A stretch of 64,000 bases of DNA from Flavobacterium sp. LHD-80 (GCF_030929605.1 NZ_JAVFVS010000001.1:248001-312000), one strand, 5' to 3'; counted from the first letter of the stretch, positions 1 through 9,473 are shown. The notes: generated by a model not told the origin, from the sequence alone. A program made the numbers and translations.

Positions 1-617
1 GAACCGCCCGCGCGATTGCTAATAAAACAGATTCCTGCTCCAGCAATGATAGTTAATATAAACAGTATGCGTTGGCTTAATTTATGAAGGAAAAGAGCAT
101 AACAAATATTGGCAATATATTCCCAAAACAAAGACCACGCAGGCGCACTTAATCCGAATAAATTGAAATAGCGATCTGGCATTGCAGGAAACGGAATCAG
201 AAGAAGTGAACTAACAATTACTAAAATTAATTTGCCAGTTTCATAGTTTTGAAAATGATTGCTGAACGGATCAAGAATAAAAGTCAGCAAACCCAAAATT
301 GAACCAAAAATAACCAAAGGATGCAATCGAATTAGCCTTAATTTAAAAAACTCAGTAAGACTCATTTTGCCAATTCGATCATGATAAGCATAAGCAATTA
401 CAAATCCGGAGAGACAAAAGAAAAAGTCGACAGCTAAAAAACCGTGCGCTATGAAATTTTCCTTTGGCGGATAAACAATTTCCATAAAATGAAAAACGAC
501 AATGGCCAAAGCGGCAATTCCTCTTAAGCCGTCAAGGGTTTCGAAATGTTGTTTTGGTTTTGTAATTGGTGTATTCGAGTTTTCAGTTGGTTGAATTGTT
601 GGGTTTTGGGTAGCCAT
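1..617 (-). CDS. Acyltransferase 3 family membrane protein (OafA/YrhL type), 3' end outside window
   Basis: An open frame on the minus strand begins MATQNPTIQPTE and runs off the left edge, so about 205 residues are visible. After a Pro/Thr-rich tail it reads ETLDGLRGIAALAIVVFHF and then VDFFFCLSGFVIAYAY. These are the hallmarks of acyltransferase family 3, membrane enzymes that O-acetylate surface polysaccharide, peptidoglycan or lipids; the first motif carries the family's usual catalytic His in the HF pair. At least four hydrophobic segments are visible. The substrate cannot be read from the sequence. The full protein in this family is usually 350-400 residues, so a little over half is present. 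Confidence 0.85.
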   Translation of the reverse strand, partial: MATQNPTIQPTENSNTPITKPKQHFETLDGLRGIAALAIVVFHFMEIVYPPKENFIAHGFLAVDFFFCLSGFVIAYAYHDRIGKMSLTEFFKLRLIRLHPLVIFGSILGLLTFILDPFSNHFQNYETGKLILVIVSSLLLIPFPAMPDRYFNLFGLSAPAWSLFWEYIANICYALFLHKLSQRILFILTIIAGAGICFISNRAGG

Positions 618-708
618 TTTAGCCTTTCGGTTTTCGATTTAATAATTTGATAATCCTTTTTACAAAGATTAGTTTTTCTGTTTAAAAAGTGATGATTATT
701 ACTCGTTT

Positions 709-1152
709 TTATTCTTTAAAAATATCAATCCTTCTCATCCAAAAAATTTCTGATTCTAAAAATTGAAGTTTCGTTTTAATGACTTTATCACTTTTATCTC
801 TCGGATTTTTAGTTACAAATCGGGCTGTTGATTTATTAAAATCCAAAGTATATTTTTCGTTAAAATCTTCTTTTTTATCAGAAGAAAAAGTAATCAAATT
901 GTCTTTTTCGCTCCATTTTCCTTTTCCGTAGTGGTTTGTTTCCGGTGGAGTTCCACCTTGCAGTTTTGAGTACGAATGAAATACAAATGTCCCATCAGGA
1001 TTTAAAGTCAAATTGTATTCGATTATATGTCTTTCCCCTTCAGAAAGTTTTCGATTATAATTACCTGTAAGCTGACTCGCTTGTGCGAACAATGTTATAT
1101 TTGAAATTAAAAATAGAGCAATGATTAGCTGTTTCATAAGTTTGTTTTTCAT
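709..1152 (-). CDS. Secreted hypothetical protein, lipocalin/NlpE-like size
   Basis: This 147-residue protein starts with a clear signal peptide (KQLIIALFLISNITLFAQA), so it is exported. The mature part alternates polar and hydrophobic residues (LTGNYNR, YNLTLNPDGTFVFHSYS, GKGKWSEKDNLITFSS), the pattern of a small beta-barrel. The phrase NPDGTF...GKWS resembles copper-resistance NlpE-like or lipocalin-like Bacteroidota proteins. I do not recognise a specific family. It is transcribed alone, towards the acyltransferase gene. An alternative start is MKQLIIAL, six codons in, which gives a more standard signal peptide. Confidence 0.6.
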   Translation of the reverse strand: MKNKLMKQLIIALFLISNITLFAQASQLTGNYNRKLSEGERHIIEYNLTLNPDGTFVFHSYSKLQGGTPPETNHYGKGKWSEKDNLITFSSDKKEDFNEKYTLDFNKSTARFVTKNPRDKSDKVIKTKLQFLESEIFWMRRIDIFKE

Positions 1153-1405
1153 TTAATAAAAAAATAAAAATAAGTAAAAATCTTCTGATGATTTGTAATT
1201 AAAATTTATATATTTTTGGTTTGAAATGTGTTTGCTTATTTTTTGGTCATATTAACTAAAATAATGATTTGTTTTATGATTTTAGCCTATATGTTGATTA
1301 AGTATTGTGCTGTTTTGTGAATATCATTAGTAAAACAGTGACTAAAATTAAATAAAAAAGCACAATTCAAGTAACCAAATCACCAATCAAGAAATCACTA
1401 TTTTT

Positions 1406-2422
1406 ATGAGCAACTTTCCTAAAGAAACAAGTTTACCAAAATTTTACAGCACCACCGCATTAATAGCATTTATCTACGCTGGTTTTACAATTCTCTTTTT
1501 AGTTTATAAACAATTTTTTTATGTTAACGGAACTTGGTTTCATGGTCTTACAGTAAATGGCTTAGCTCTTTTAAATACGCTGGTTTGGATGGGAATCCTG
1601 ATCGTTTTTAAACTTTTTCTAAATAGAATTCTAAAATATAAAAAAGCAGATTCATTGATAAATGTTTCTCTGGTATTCTTATTAATCGGACTTTATACAG
1701 TGACTTTAGTTGTATTCAAGTCGGTACAATTATACTTATCGCTTGATGGGGAGCAGGATATTAACTCTTTAACGTCTTTTGCTTCGACCTCTTTTTCGAG
1801 TGCAGTATTGCTGATTCTTTCTAACATTGCATTGATCATTGTTACCATTTTATTGGGAATACGTATCCTAAAAATTGATATTATTTTAAATAAACTGTTT
1901 TCAATTTTAGGCTTTTCATTGATATTACTGGGTGTGTTTTCTGCACTTTCGGTCGTGAATATTACAGGAAGCGAGATACTTACGTTTTTGGTAAAAGCTT
2001 TTACAGCTGCCGTTTTAGGATACATTTTAAAAGAAGCTTCTCAAGTGAACTATGCCGATTTGCCTGTTTCGCAAGAACCTGAAAAAAGAAATGATTTGAA
2101 TTATTCTAAAGCAAATTCTCAAACTGTAATTTCATCTCAAAAAGTTGCCGAAAAAACAGAAAAAATAAACGTTTTAAAAAGAAGCAAAGAAGCTGTCCCA
2201 GCGCCTGAGGTGATTCCGAATCTTGATATCAACGAGCTTGAAGATAAAGAAATGGTGATTTCTTATTTTGAGAATTTGTCAAAAGAGGAGTTAAGCAGAC
2301 TGGAAGCTGTTGTTGCTAAAAAGTATACTCAGAGCTTAAGTGAAGATCAAATCAAGAATCTTGTAATACAACATATTGTAGAGAAAAAATCGTATGATCA
2401 TAATCGATTTGCACCAAAATAA
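1406..2422 (+). CDS. Integral membrane protein with soluble C-terminal tail
   Basis: This 338-residue protein has about six hydrophobic segments in residues 15-207 (near 15-35, 50-70, 84-104, 130-152, 163-185 and 192-207). A charged, probably cytoplasmic tail of about 130 residues follows. The tail ends in an acidic helical stretch (NELEDKEMVISYFENLSKEEL) that may mediate protein contacts. I recognise no catalytic motif. It is a single gene, convergent with the S9 peptidase gene, and shares a terminator with it. Function unknown. Confidence 0.65.
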   Translation: MSNFPKETSLPKFYSTTALIAFIYAGFTILFLVYKQFFYVNGTWFHGLTVNGLALLNTLVWMGILIVFKLFLNRILKYKKADSLINVSLVFLLIGLYTVTLVVFKSVQLYLSLDGEQDINSLTSFASTSFSSAVLLILSNIALIIVTILLGIRILKIDIILNKLFSILGFSLILLGVFSALSVVNITGSEILTFLVKAFTAAVLGYILKEASQVNYADLPVSQEPEKRNDLNYSKANSQTVISSQKVAEKTEKINVLKRSKEAVPAPEVIPNLDINELEDKEMVISYFENLSKEELSRLEAVVAKKYTQSLSEDQIKNLVIQHIVEKKSYDHNRFAPK

Positions 2423-2451
2423 AATCCTTTTGATGTGAAGTTTATCAAACA

Positions 2452-2487
2452 AAAAAGCTGCAAGAAAGTACTCTTACAGCTTTTTGT
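2452..2487. terminator. Bidirectional terminator between convergent genes
   Basis: The arms aaaaagctg and cagcttttt form a hairpin with an inner AAGA/TCTT extension and T-runs on both strands. It lies in the 77-bp gap between the convergent membrane-protein and peptidase genes. Confidence 0.75.
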
Positions 2488-2499
2488 TTTTTTATAAAA

Positions 2500-4422
2500 T
2501 CAGTCTTTGTATTGCTTAGTTTGCTGTTTCAAATGCTTGTCAAGGAATTTCTCCATTGCCGAATAAAAATCAAAACGATTATCCTGATTTCTAAAACCAT
2601 GGCCTTCATCATTTTTAACCATATATTCTACTACAACACCACGTTTTTTTAACGCTTCAACCATTTGATCGCTTTCTGCTTTGTTCACTCTTGGGTCGTT
2701 TGCGCCCTGAGCAATAAACAAAGGCGTTTTAATTTTGTCAGCGTGCAATGCCGGCGATGCTGATGCAAGCAATAAACTGTCTTTTTTAGGATCACCCACC
2801 ATTTCGTGAATTTGGGCCAAATAAGGCGTCCAGTAAGGTGGAATTGTATTCATAAACGTGAACAAATTACTTACTCCAACATAATCTACCGCGGCAGCAT
2901 ATAAATCTGGAGTGTAAGTGATTCCGGCAAGAGTGGCATAACCGCCGTAACTTCCTCCATAAATTGCAATTCGTTTTTCATCGGCAATGCCTTCTTTTTT
3001 GAGCCATTCAACGCCATCTGTAATATCGTCCTGCATGGTTTTTCCCCATTGTTTGAAACTTGATTCCCAAAATTTCTTTCCGTAGCCTGTACTTCCTCTG
3101 TAATTCATTTGTAAAACAGCATAACCGCGATTGGCTAAAAACTGAACTTCCGGATTATAATACCAGCCATCGCGCGCCCAAGGTCCGCCATGCGGGTTGA
3201 TAATTACGGGAAGATTTTTAGGTTCAATACCAAGCGGAAGCGTCAAATAACCATGAATTTCTAAACCGTCTCTCGATTTATACGTAATAGGTTTAATATG
3301 ACTCATTTGATTTTCCTTAATCCAAGGATATGGATCTGCCACTTCTTTAACTTCAGTTGATTTAAAATCATATAAATAAAATTTCCCTGGAGTTCTGTCA
3401 TTTCCAGCCCAGACAATAGCTTTAGTTCGGGCATCATCGTAGCTTACAATTTCGGTTTCATAACCTTCAATTTGTTTTTTCAAATTGGTGTTGATTGTTT
3501 CCCAATCTTTATCGAAAAAATGTTTTTCTTGTTTTTCGCCTTCCCAGTCAACAGAAACCAAAGTTTGTTTTTTTCGGTCGTAATTAATACCATCTAAATC
3601 ATATTTGCCGTCAGCAAAAAGTTCTTTTACATTTTTTTTGCCAATAGGATCGTATTCAACCAAAGCTACTTTATCTTTTCCAATGTTGCTCAGCGCATAA
3701 ATATTTTTATTGTCTTTATCAAAAGAGGAAGGCGTAAAAATATCTTTGAAGGTCGTTGTAATCAAAGGTGTAAAAGGTTCTTTGTCTGAATTACGGTAAT
3801 TCCACGTAATGTTTACACCGTCTGTTTTTGAGGCAAGACGAATAACTCCATTATTATCGGTAACCCAGCCGTCAAAGTTTTCTTTGTTATCGTAAAGAAG
3901 CGTCAAAGTTCCCGTTTCAACATTTAAAAGATACGGATCAAAATATTCTTTAACTCGTTTGTTGATCTGTACAATCAATTCTTTTTCTTTTCCTTTAATG
4001 TCAATCAGAGCGTCAGTAATGTCGCTTCTAATGCCAGGAAAAGGAGTTAATTTTTTTAAATCTGTTCCATCTGCTTTAACTGAAAAAAGCTGAAAATTTT
4101 CATCTCCGCCAACATCTTGCGCGTACACGATTCTGTCACCTTTCCAGAAATAATTAAAAATACTTCTCAACGTATCATTAGTCACACGAACCGACTTTTC
4201 TTCGCCTACTTTCTGAACAAAAATGTTGGTTTTTCCCTTATAATCGGCGCGATAGCTAAAGTAATTGCCATCTGGCGAAATTCGGAAGGAACTTTTTTCT
4301 CCATTTTTGAAAAAAGTTTTCACATCAATTAATGGGGCAGGAGTTTCTTTTGGTTCCTGTTTGCAGGAAATAAAGAGTGTTGCCAAAACAACGAAAACGG
4401 ATAAAACGGATTTTCTAATCAT
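2500..4422 (-). CDS. S9 family serine peptidase (prolyl oligopeptidase / acylaminoacyl peptidase type), lipoprotein
   Basis: This 640-residue protein starts with a lipoprotein signal (VLATLFISC, then KQEP), so it is probably anchored in the envelope. Residues about 40-360 form a beta-propeller with WD40/TolB-like repeats (SPDGNYFSYRADYKGKTNIFV). The C-terminal alpha/beta-hydrolase domain holds the triad Ser491 in GGSYGG, Asp576 in GANDPR and His608 in DEGHGF. The segment NPHGGPWARD supplies the usual oxyanion motif. The family cleaves short peptides and the propeller limits access of large substrates. Length and domain order are normal. It is monocistronic. Confidence 0.9.
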   Translation of the reverse strand: MIRKSVLSVFVVLATLFISCKQEPKETPAPLIDVKTFFKNGEKSSFRISPDGNYFSYRADYKGKTNIFVQKVGEEKSVRVTNDTLRSIFNYFWKGDRIVYAQDVGGDENFQLFSVKADGTDLKKLTPFPGIRSDITDALIDIKGKEKELIVQINKRVKEYFDPYLLNVETGTLTLLYDNKENFDGWVTDNNGVIRLASKTDGVNITWNYRNSDKEPFTPLITTTFKDIFTPSSFDKDNKNIYALSNIGKDKVALVEYDPIGKKNVKELFADGKYDLDGINYDRKKQTLVSVDWEGEKQEKHFFDKDWETINTNLKKQIEGYETEIVSYDDARTKAIVWAGNDRTPGKFYLYDFKSTEVKEVADPYPWIKENQMSHIKPITYKSRDGLEIHGYLTLPLGIEPKNLPVIINPHGGPWARDGWYYNPEVQFLANRGYAVLQMNYRGSTGYGKKFWESSFKQWGKTMQDDITDGVEWLKKEGIADEKRIAIYGGSYGGYATLAGITYTPDLYAAAVDYVGVSNLFTFMNTIPPYWTPYLAQIHEMVGDPKKDSLLLASASPALHADKIKTPLFIAQGANDPRVNKAESDQMVEALKKRGVVVEYMVKNDEGHGFRNQDNRFDFYSAMEKFLDKHLKQQTKQYKD

Positions 4423-4664
4423 ATTTTGCTTTTTTTGGTGTTCTTGGAATTATAAACTGCTCTTGAAAATACAATTGATTTTAAATTGTATAATGTTGAA
4501 AATGTGGTTTTTATAATTTCAAAAGTAAGAAAAAGTTTCTAATATTGATTAGAGAAGATTTAAATTGTTTAACTCAGTGATTTTGTTGGGAAGAAATACG
4601 AAATTCTGGATATTTTTTAAAGCAAAGTAACTTAAAAAACAATTCGTTTGTATTGTCTCTACGA

Positions 4665-5186
4665 TTAAGATACGGGTGTTTTTTGGTTCATAATTTTATT
4701 GATTTTTTCTAGAATGTTATTTGCATTCTTAATATCTAACCAATCGATAATTCTTATAGTTTGAATCCCTTTTTGAATAATAATCGAATAATTGGAATTT
4801 GAGAATAAATAATTCAAACGTATGTAATATTTAGTTTTTTCAATTCCTAAATCTAAAATACTGATTTTCTCAATTTCAGAAATTCTATATTCTTTTGGCT
4901 TATTGAAAAGCTTGTTTTTAGTCGTCACTTTTATTTTTTCAGGTGAAATTTCTAAAATCACTTTGCCAAAAGTATTCCACAACCAAATGTAAAAGAACAG
5001 AATAAAAAATGCCAAAAAAGGTACAACCGATTGAATGTAATTCAACGCTGAAAACAGATAAGTACTTTTAACAGACACAATGGGAAGGAGAATAAATATT
5101 ACGAAAATCAAAGCTAAAAGAGCAATAGGACAGATAATTGATATAATCCAGTTCGGTTTGTTTTTAATTGTTATAATTTCAGTCAT
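4665..5186 (-). CDS. Small membrane protein, PH-domain-like, unknown function
   Basis: This 173-residue protein has two strong hydrophobic hairpins near residues 14-36 and 50-72. A basic domain follows (ILEISPEKIKVTTKNKLFNKPKEYRISEIEKISILDL) whose strand pattern resembles bacterial PH-like (YdbT/DUF304) domains. This is a fold guess, not a family match. It lies 55 bp downstream of another small membrane protein gene on the same strand and the two may be co-transcribed. Confidence 0.55.
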   Translation of the reverse strand: MTEIITIKNKPNWIISIICPIALLALIFVIFILLPIVSVKSTYLFSALNYIQSVVPFLAFFILFFYIWLWNTFGKVILEISPEKIKVTTKNKLFNKPKEYRISEIEKISILDLGIEKTKYYIRLNYLFSNSNYSIIIQKGIQTIRIIDWLDIKNANNILEKINKIMNQKTPVS

Positions 5187-5241
5187 TCGATTTTTTAATT
5201 TCGTTCACGAGCAGTATAGTCGAGCCAGTTTGGTCAATAAA

Positions 5242-5745
5242 TTATATTGTCATAGCAAACACAGTTACACCTAAAAACACAAAAAAACAAATTACATCGA
5301 ATATAGTGCCTTTTCGATCATCATAAAGATCTGTTGCGCCGTTTTTTGCTGGCATAATTAATTCTTTGTTCTGAATTTGTAAACTTAAAAATCGAAGCAC
5401 TTGAAAAAGAAATAATGACAGTAGAGTATTTCTTAATATAATAGCAGCTTTTAAACCACTTCGTTCAAAAATATTTTGTGGTAAATCTTTTAACGCAAGA
5501 AAAACACAAAAATGAAGTATTCCAATTACTACCCAAATTAAAAAATAATTAAAATTACGAAGCGCCCGATATTGAAAACTGTAAAGAAATAATTGAGTAG
5601 CGAGTCCGTATAAAAATAGTATGTCTTGGGTGTTTTTGTTTATTGCAACGTAACTTAATAAGAAAAAAGAAAGCAGTACATAAATACTAATAGTGATAAT
5701 ATTCCATTTGGTTAATTTGGAACGACGAATAAATTTGTTTTTCAT
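5242..5745 (-). CDS. Hypothetical four-helix membrane protein
   Basis: This 167-residue protein has a basic N-terminus (MKNKFIRRSKLTKW) and about four or five transmembrane segments (near 17-33, 38-55, 68-85, 105-120 and 148-167). I recognise no motif. It is upstream of, and probably in one unit with, the next small membrane protein. Confidence 0.55.
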   Translation of the reverse strand: MKNKFIRRSKLTKWNIITISIYVLLSFFLLSYVAINKNTQDILFLYGLATQLFLYSFQYRALRNFNYFLIWVVIGILHFCVFLALKDLPQNIFERSGLKAAIILRNTLLSLFLFQVLRFLSLQIQNKELIMPAKNGATDLYDDRKGTIFDVICFFVFLGVTVFAMTI

Positions 5746-5809
5746 TAAAACGGTAAAGATTGTTTTATCAAAAATAGGAATTACGAACGAATAGACATTT
5801 TAAAAACCC

Positions 5810-6304
5810 TTAATTATTTATCATCGGATTCAAATTTTCGTCTTTATTTCGTAAATCCAATCCGCCTTCGTAAACCGATTTAAGATTGGTGAGATAAAAG
5901 TGCCAGCCGTTTGAACAGCCCAATCTGATATTTTGTTTCGAAAAATCATCCGTTGGAATATTGTGCTGATGAAGTTCGACAATTGTATAACCATTACTTT
6001 CGCTCAATTTTATATCAACAAGGCAATTTCCTTCAAATGTAAATTGCAATTGGTTTTTTCCGTTTGCTGAAGTAATTTTTCCATTCATTGCGTCTTTGTA
6101 TAAATACCAAAGCCATTCGTAAGCAGTGCCTTCTGAAGCATTTTTATTTTTGGGGATTGAGTTTTCATTGGCATCAAAAAAAGAAACTTTTTCTAGAAAC
6201 CATTTTTCCAGTTCATCAGCTATTGTCCAGGCATTATAAATATCGCTGATTTTAGCTTTTATGGCTATTTTTTTGGTGAAGGATGTCCAATCGAAGTTTT
6301 CCAT
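5810..6304 (-). CDS. SRPBCC / AHSA1-type START-like domain protein
   Basis: This 164-residue protein starts MENFDWTSFTKKIAIKAKISDIYNAWTIADELEKWFLEKVSF. That is the opening strand, helix and W/F signature of the AHSA1 (activator of Hsp90 ATPase-like) SRPBCC family, and GSEGTAYEW-like and FTFEGN strands follow. Bacterial members are small ligand-binding cups with poorly known ligands. It lies 32 bp downstream of the DoxX-like gene on the same strand. The fold is confident, the function is not. Confidence 0.75.
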   Translation of the reverse strand: MENFDWTSFTKKIAIKAKISDIYNAWTIADELEKWFLEKVSFFDANENSIPKNKNASEGTAYEWLWYLYKDAMNGKITSANGKNQLQFTFEGNCLVDIKLSESNGYTIVELHQHNIPTDDFSKQNIRLGCSNGWHFYLTNLKSVYEGGLDLRNKDENLNPMINN

Positions 6305-6336
6305 AATAATTTGATTTTATATTACCTGTTGTGATT

Positions 6337-7155
6337 TTAATTAACCCGTTTTTTACAATCATTTGTAAACGCAATTACTAATGCAATTCCACAGAAAAGC
6401 AAACATATAAGCGCACGAACAATTTCATTTCCACCACCTTCTGATGGATTTGCAACGGCATCAGGAATATGAAAGAATAGGAAAAACAATAAAAGTGTAA
6501 AGGCCAAAAGAAGTGAAATAGGTTTTATTAGTATTTTGAAAATAATGGATATTCCAGCAATAACAAGTGCAACGCCAAAAAAATACGTCCAAAACATTGG
6601 CGCCGGCAACCATTTTGGAACCATTGTCGCAATAAAACTGGCAAAAGCAAAATGACTTAATCCAAATATTATAATGAGAATGGAATAAAAAACGCGTCCA
6701 CACGGAATAAGTTTTTCTAATAATGACGTGAAATTCTTTTCGCCTGTAGCAGCATTATTTTCTCCAAATGATCCTGCCATTACAAACGCTCCACCGCTAT
6801 AGGTTAAGGCTTCGATAGCATTTATCCAAACTTGAAAATCGGGAGTTTTTTCTGCACTCAGCATGATGATGTACGGCAAATGAGAAGCGATGACAGAAAC
6901 AAGAAAACCAAAACCTAAATAAAGACATGCTTTTTTGGTTTCAATAAATTTAATTGTAAATACGCCCGAAATGATAATTCCAGCAAGTATTAAAACGATT
7001 CCGACAAGAATAGGGAAGATGCTATTGTCATGCGCCCAAGCAGGAAATGGAGCTAAAATTTCTGAACGAAATTTTTTGATTATAAGTTGATGGATCCCTA
7101 AAGCAACAACGCCGATACCATAAAACAAACGGCCAATTTTAATGAGTTTTTCCAT
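6337..7155 (-). CDS. Duplicated four-helix membrane protein (DoxX-like)
   Basis: This 272-residue protein has eight predicted membrane segments arranged as two similar halves. Each half opens with a related phrase: IKIGRLFYGIGVVALGIHQLI in the first, IPCGRVFYSILIIIFGLSHFAF in the second, and each is followed by a proline/aromatic stretch near AP.PAW. The internal duplication suggests fusion of two DoxX/DoxD-like four-helix units. Such proteins are tied to respiratory or redox functions in some bacteria, but no role is supported here. It probably forms a unit with the SRPBCC gene downstream. Confidence 0.65.
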   Translation of the reverse strand: MEKLIKIGRLFYGIGVVALGIHQLIIKKFRSEILAPFPAWAHDNSIFPILVGIVLILAGIIISGVFTIKFIETKKACLYLGFGFLVSVIASHLPYIIMLSAEKTPDFQVWINAIEALTYSGGAFVMAGSFGENNAATGEKNFTSLLEKLIPCGRVFYSILIIIFGLSHFAFASFIATMVPKWLPAPMFWTYFFGVALVIAGISIIFKILIKPISLLLAFTLLLFFLFFHIPDAVANPSEGGGNEIVRALICLLFCGIALVIAFTNDCKKRVN

Positions 7156-7282
7156 TAGTGGTTTTGTTAGAAAAAATGATTAAAGAATAGATTTTGGCAA
7201 TAATCAAATATATAAATTAATTTATAAGATATTGATTTACTGTTTGTTTTGTTTTTTGTCATGAAAATGACTCTTTACGATT

Positions 7283-7330
7283 CGTTACCGCAGATTTGTA
7301 ATCTGTGCCCGCAAAGATTGGTTTGTTCTT
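7283..7330 (+). repeat. Partial copy of REP-like dispersed repeat
   Basis: The segment from cgttaccgcagattt to gattggtttgttctt matches the first ~48 bp of the longer copies at 8691 and 9474. It contains the small palindrome CAGATTTGTAATCTG. It lies in a 312-bp gene-free gap that otherwise holds only the adjacent GC-rich hairpin. Confidence 0.7.
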
Positions 7331-7353
7331 CGAAGATCAGGAAAGAGGTAATT

Positions 7354-7445
7354 CTCGTGCTAGCGCGAGCGTCTCGCTCGTGACCGCATCGTTTTTAAAA
7401 TTGATTTTGATCGCGTGCACGAGCGGGACGCCACGCCAGCATGAG
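7354..7445. repeat. GC-rich REP-like inverted repeat
   Basis: The left arm begins ctcgtgctagcgcgagcg and the right arm ends gccacgccagcatgag; the two are complementary over about 33 nt with a few mismatches. The core GTCTCGCTCGTG / CACGAGCGGGAC is far more GC-rich than its surroundings. This form is like REP palindromes mobilised by RAYT (REP-associated tyrosine) transposases; that link is inferred. A short relative of the core (gagcgggacg) recurs near 8585. Confidence 0.65.
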
Positions 7446-7467
7446 ATTTAAACCTTATGTTGATTTA

Positions 7468-7713
7468 TTAACTATTCTGAGAATTACGTTTTTTAATTTC
7501 GGAGTCTATTTGACTCATAAAAATTAAAATAGGGACTATTGTTGTAATGGCAAGTGGCAAAAGCGTAAAAATTAACTTGTATTTTGGTATACTAACGATC
7601 CACGACAGAATAAGAATCCATAAAATGCCTAAGGCGATAATAATTATTTTTAAGGCTTTTTTATTCTTAATTAGTTCTTTTAAACTAGACTCTGATACTG
7701 ATTTATTCCTCAT
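7468..7713 (-). CDS. Small two-helix membrane protein
   Basis: A start at MRNKSVSES gives 81 residues; a start seven codons earlier is open but adds an unlikely hydrophobic prefix. After a charged N-terminus there are two membrane segments (LKIIIIALGILWILILSWIV and LIFTLLPLAITTIVPILIF) and a charged tail. Function unknown. It is divergent from the LuxR-type regulator, separated by about 90 bp. Confidence 0.5.
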   Translation of the reverse strand: MRNKSVSESSLKELIKNKKALKIIIIALGILWILILSWIVSIPKYKLIFTLLPLAITTIVPILIFMSQIDSEIKKRNSQNS

Positions 7714-7801
7714 AATTAAAAAGTTAAAACGCATTACAAAAAAAAGTAATAGATTTTAAATTCATTTTACACTTTTGTGTAGTTTTTAGTATTTTTATAA
7801 G

Positions 7802-8563
7802 ATGGAAAACGAAAAACGATCTTTACTCAACCGCAACAAGATAGAAGCCACATCGGATGCAGACAAAGTTCAGTTCGGGAATTATCTGGAAGTGATAAAA
7901 TCTTTTGCAAAAATAACGTATCAAAGTATTTATGTGATCGATTATGAAGAAATGAAGTTTGAATATGTTTCCAATAATCCTTTGTTTTTATGTGGTTTTT
8001 CGGCAGAAGAAGTGCTTGAAATGGGATATGAATTCTATTTTAATAATGTTCCAAAAGAAGATCTAGAATTATTAAGTACCATCAACAGTGCCGGATTTGA
8101 TTTTTATGATAAACTGCCTAACAATGACGAACGAAAATTATACAGCATATCGTATGATTTTCATTTAAAAGGGAAATATGACAAACCCATTCTTATTAAT
8201 CATAAACTGACGCCTCTTTTTTTGAATCAGGAAGGAGCAGTTTGGAAATCGTTGTGTCTGGTTTCTATTTCACATAATAAAAAAGCTGGAAACATTATTA
8301 TAAACAAGCAAGGTTCAGAGACTTTGTGGAAATTTGATTTATCCAGTAAAGTCTGGATCGCAAAAAATAAATCAAAATTAAAAGACAAAGAATTGGAAAT
8401 ACTTAGGTTGTATGCTCAAGGTTTAACCATAAATCAGATTGCCGAAAAAATGTTTGTTTCTCCAGATACGATAAAATATTATAGAAGAAAAATTTTTGAA
8501 ACTTTTGAAGTCAAAAACTTCACCGAAGCACTGGCTTTTGCTAAAGACAATAAGATTATTTGA
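7802..8563 (+). CDS. LuxR-type transcriptional regulator with N-terminal PAS-like sensor
   Basis: This 253-residue protein ends in a clear LuxR/GerE helix-turn-helix (residues about 190-250: LKDKELEILRLYAQGLTINQIAEKMFVSPDTIKYYRRKIFETF). The first 150 residues (YQSIYVIDYEEMKFEYVSNNPLFLCGFSAEEVLEMGY, then ISYDFHL and INHKLTPLFL) have the shape of a PAS fold. No phospho-acceptor receiver domain is present, so it should sense a ligand or state directly. It is transcribed alone. No target is evident nearby. Confidence 0.8.
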   Translation: MENEKRSLLNRNKIEATSDADKVQFGNYLEVIKSFAKITYQSIYVIDYEEMKFEYVSNNPLFLCGFSAEEVLEMGYEFYFNNVPKEDLELLSTINSAGFDFYDKLPNNDERKLYSISYDFHLKGKYDKPILINHKLTPLFLNQEGAVWKSLCLVSISHNKKAGNIIINKQGSETLWKFDLSSKVWIAKNKSKLKDKELEILRLYAQGLTINQIAEKMFVSPDTIKYYRRKIFETFEVKNFTEALAFAKDNKII

Positions 8564-8690
8564 AAATTAGTTTGATTGCGTTAATGAGCGGGACGTTATT
8601 ATTTCCAGTCTAAAATAAAATCAAGCAAATTCTCGACAAATCTTTTTAACCAATTTTTCTTTTTCTTCATAAAGAGCTTTTATTATATCA

Positions 8691-8802
8691 CGTTAGCGCG
8701 GATTTGTAATCCGTGCCCGCAAAGATTGGTTTGTTCTCTTTGTAAATATAAAAAAAAGCTACATGATATTTTAGCTTTTGTTTTTTATGATTTGTATTGT
8801 GT
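8691..8802 (+). repeat. Dispersed repeat, copy 1 of a direct pair around the 8.8 kb gene
   Basis: About 110 bp from cgttagcgcggattt through a hairpin (aaaaagctacatg) to gatttgtattgtgt are almost identical to 9474-9580. It begins with the REP-like palindrome GGATTTGTAATCC and includes a terminator-like stem. Together with the second copy it brackets the gene at 8822-9400. Confidence 0.8.
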
Positions 8803-8821
8803 CTTGTTGGTGCGATCAGGA

Positions 8822-9400
8822 TTATACTTCTGATTTCTTTTTTAAAATGAGCAAAACTATAGGCAATAAGAGAAGTGAAAATTGAATGTATAAATGACTA
8901 ACAGCGTTAAACTTTTGATCTTCCATATGCTTTTTGTTGTCTACAAAAAGTGCGTCATTCAGTTTGTTTCTCCATACTTTGATAGATTTTGCTTTTCGGG
9001 TAGAGACGTACTTGAAATTATCGTTGTTAAGGGCAAGTCTTTCTTTATAAAATGTATAAATATTATTGCCCTGCCAAATTATTTCTTTTTTGATGTTCGA
9101 ATGCAATAAGTTACCTCTAATTACGGTGTATTTTGATTTTGTGTCAGAGGGTTTTCTGCCTGAAGTTTCTTCAATAAATGCAGTATCGACTACAAAAAAA
9201 TCACTTTTTAAATATTTTTCGGGATTAGACAATGCGGTATAATTTTCAAAAGGTTTTTTCAAACCTAGCAAAGGATCCCCATTGTTATAACCACCAACTA
9301 ATCCTGAAATAAAAATAAAAAGAGAAACAAACAAATGAAATAATAATAGATACTTGAAATTTCTATATTTTGTAAAGAACGGATGATTTTTTATATTCAT
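8822..9400 (-). CDS. Hypothetical membrane-anchored protein
   Basis: This 192-residue protein has membrane segments at residues about 18-38 (LLLFHLFVSLFIFISGLVGGY) and 170-186 (LYIQFSLLLLPIVLLIL), leaving a ~130-residue loop that should face the periplasm. I do not recognise the family. The gene lies exactly between two ~110-bp direct repeats (8691-8802 and 9474-9580), so it may be part of a mobile or duplicated cassette. Confidence 0.5.
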   Translation of the reverse strand: MNIKNHPFFTKYRNFKYLLLFHLFVSLFIFISGLVGGYNNGDPLLGLKKPFENYTALSNPEKYLKSDFFVVDTAFIEETSGRKPSDTKSKYTVIRGNLLHSNIKKEIIWQGNNIYTFYKERLALNNDNFKYVSTRKAKSIKVWRNKLNDALFVDNKKHMEDQKFNAVSHLYIQFSLLLLPIVLLILKKKSEV

Positions 9401-9473
9401 TTTTTTAATGTTTGTCTTTTATTATCGAGAGCTATTTATTTCATATAGATTTTCTAAAAACAATATCATCATG

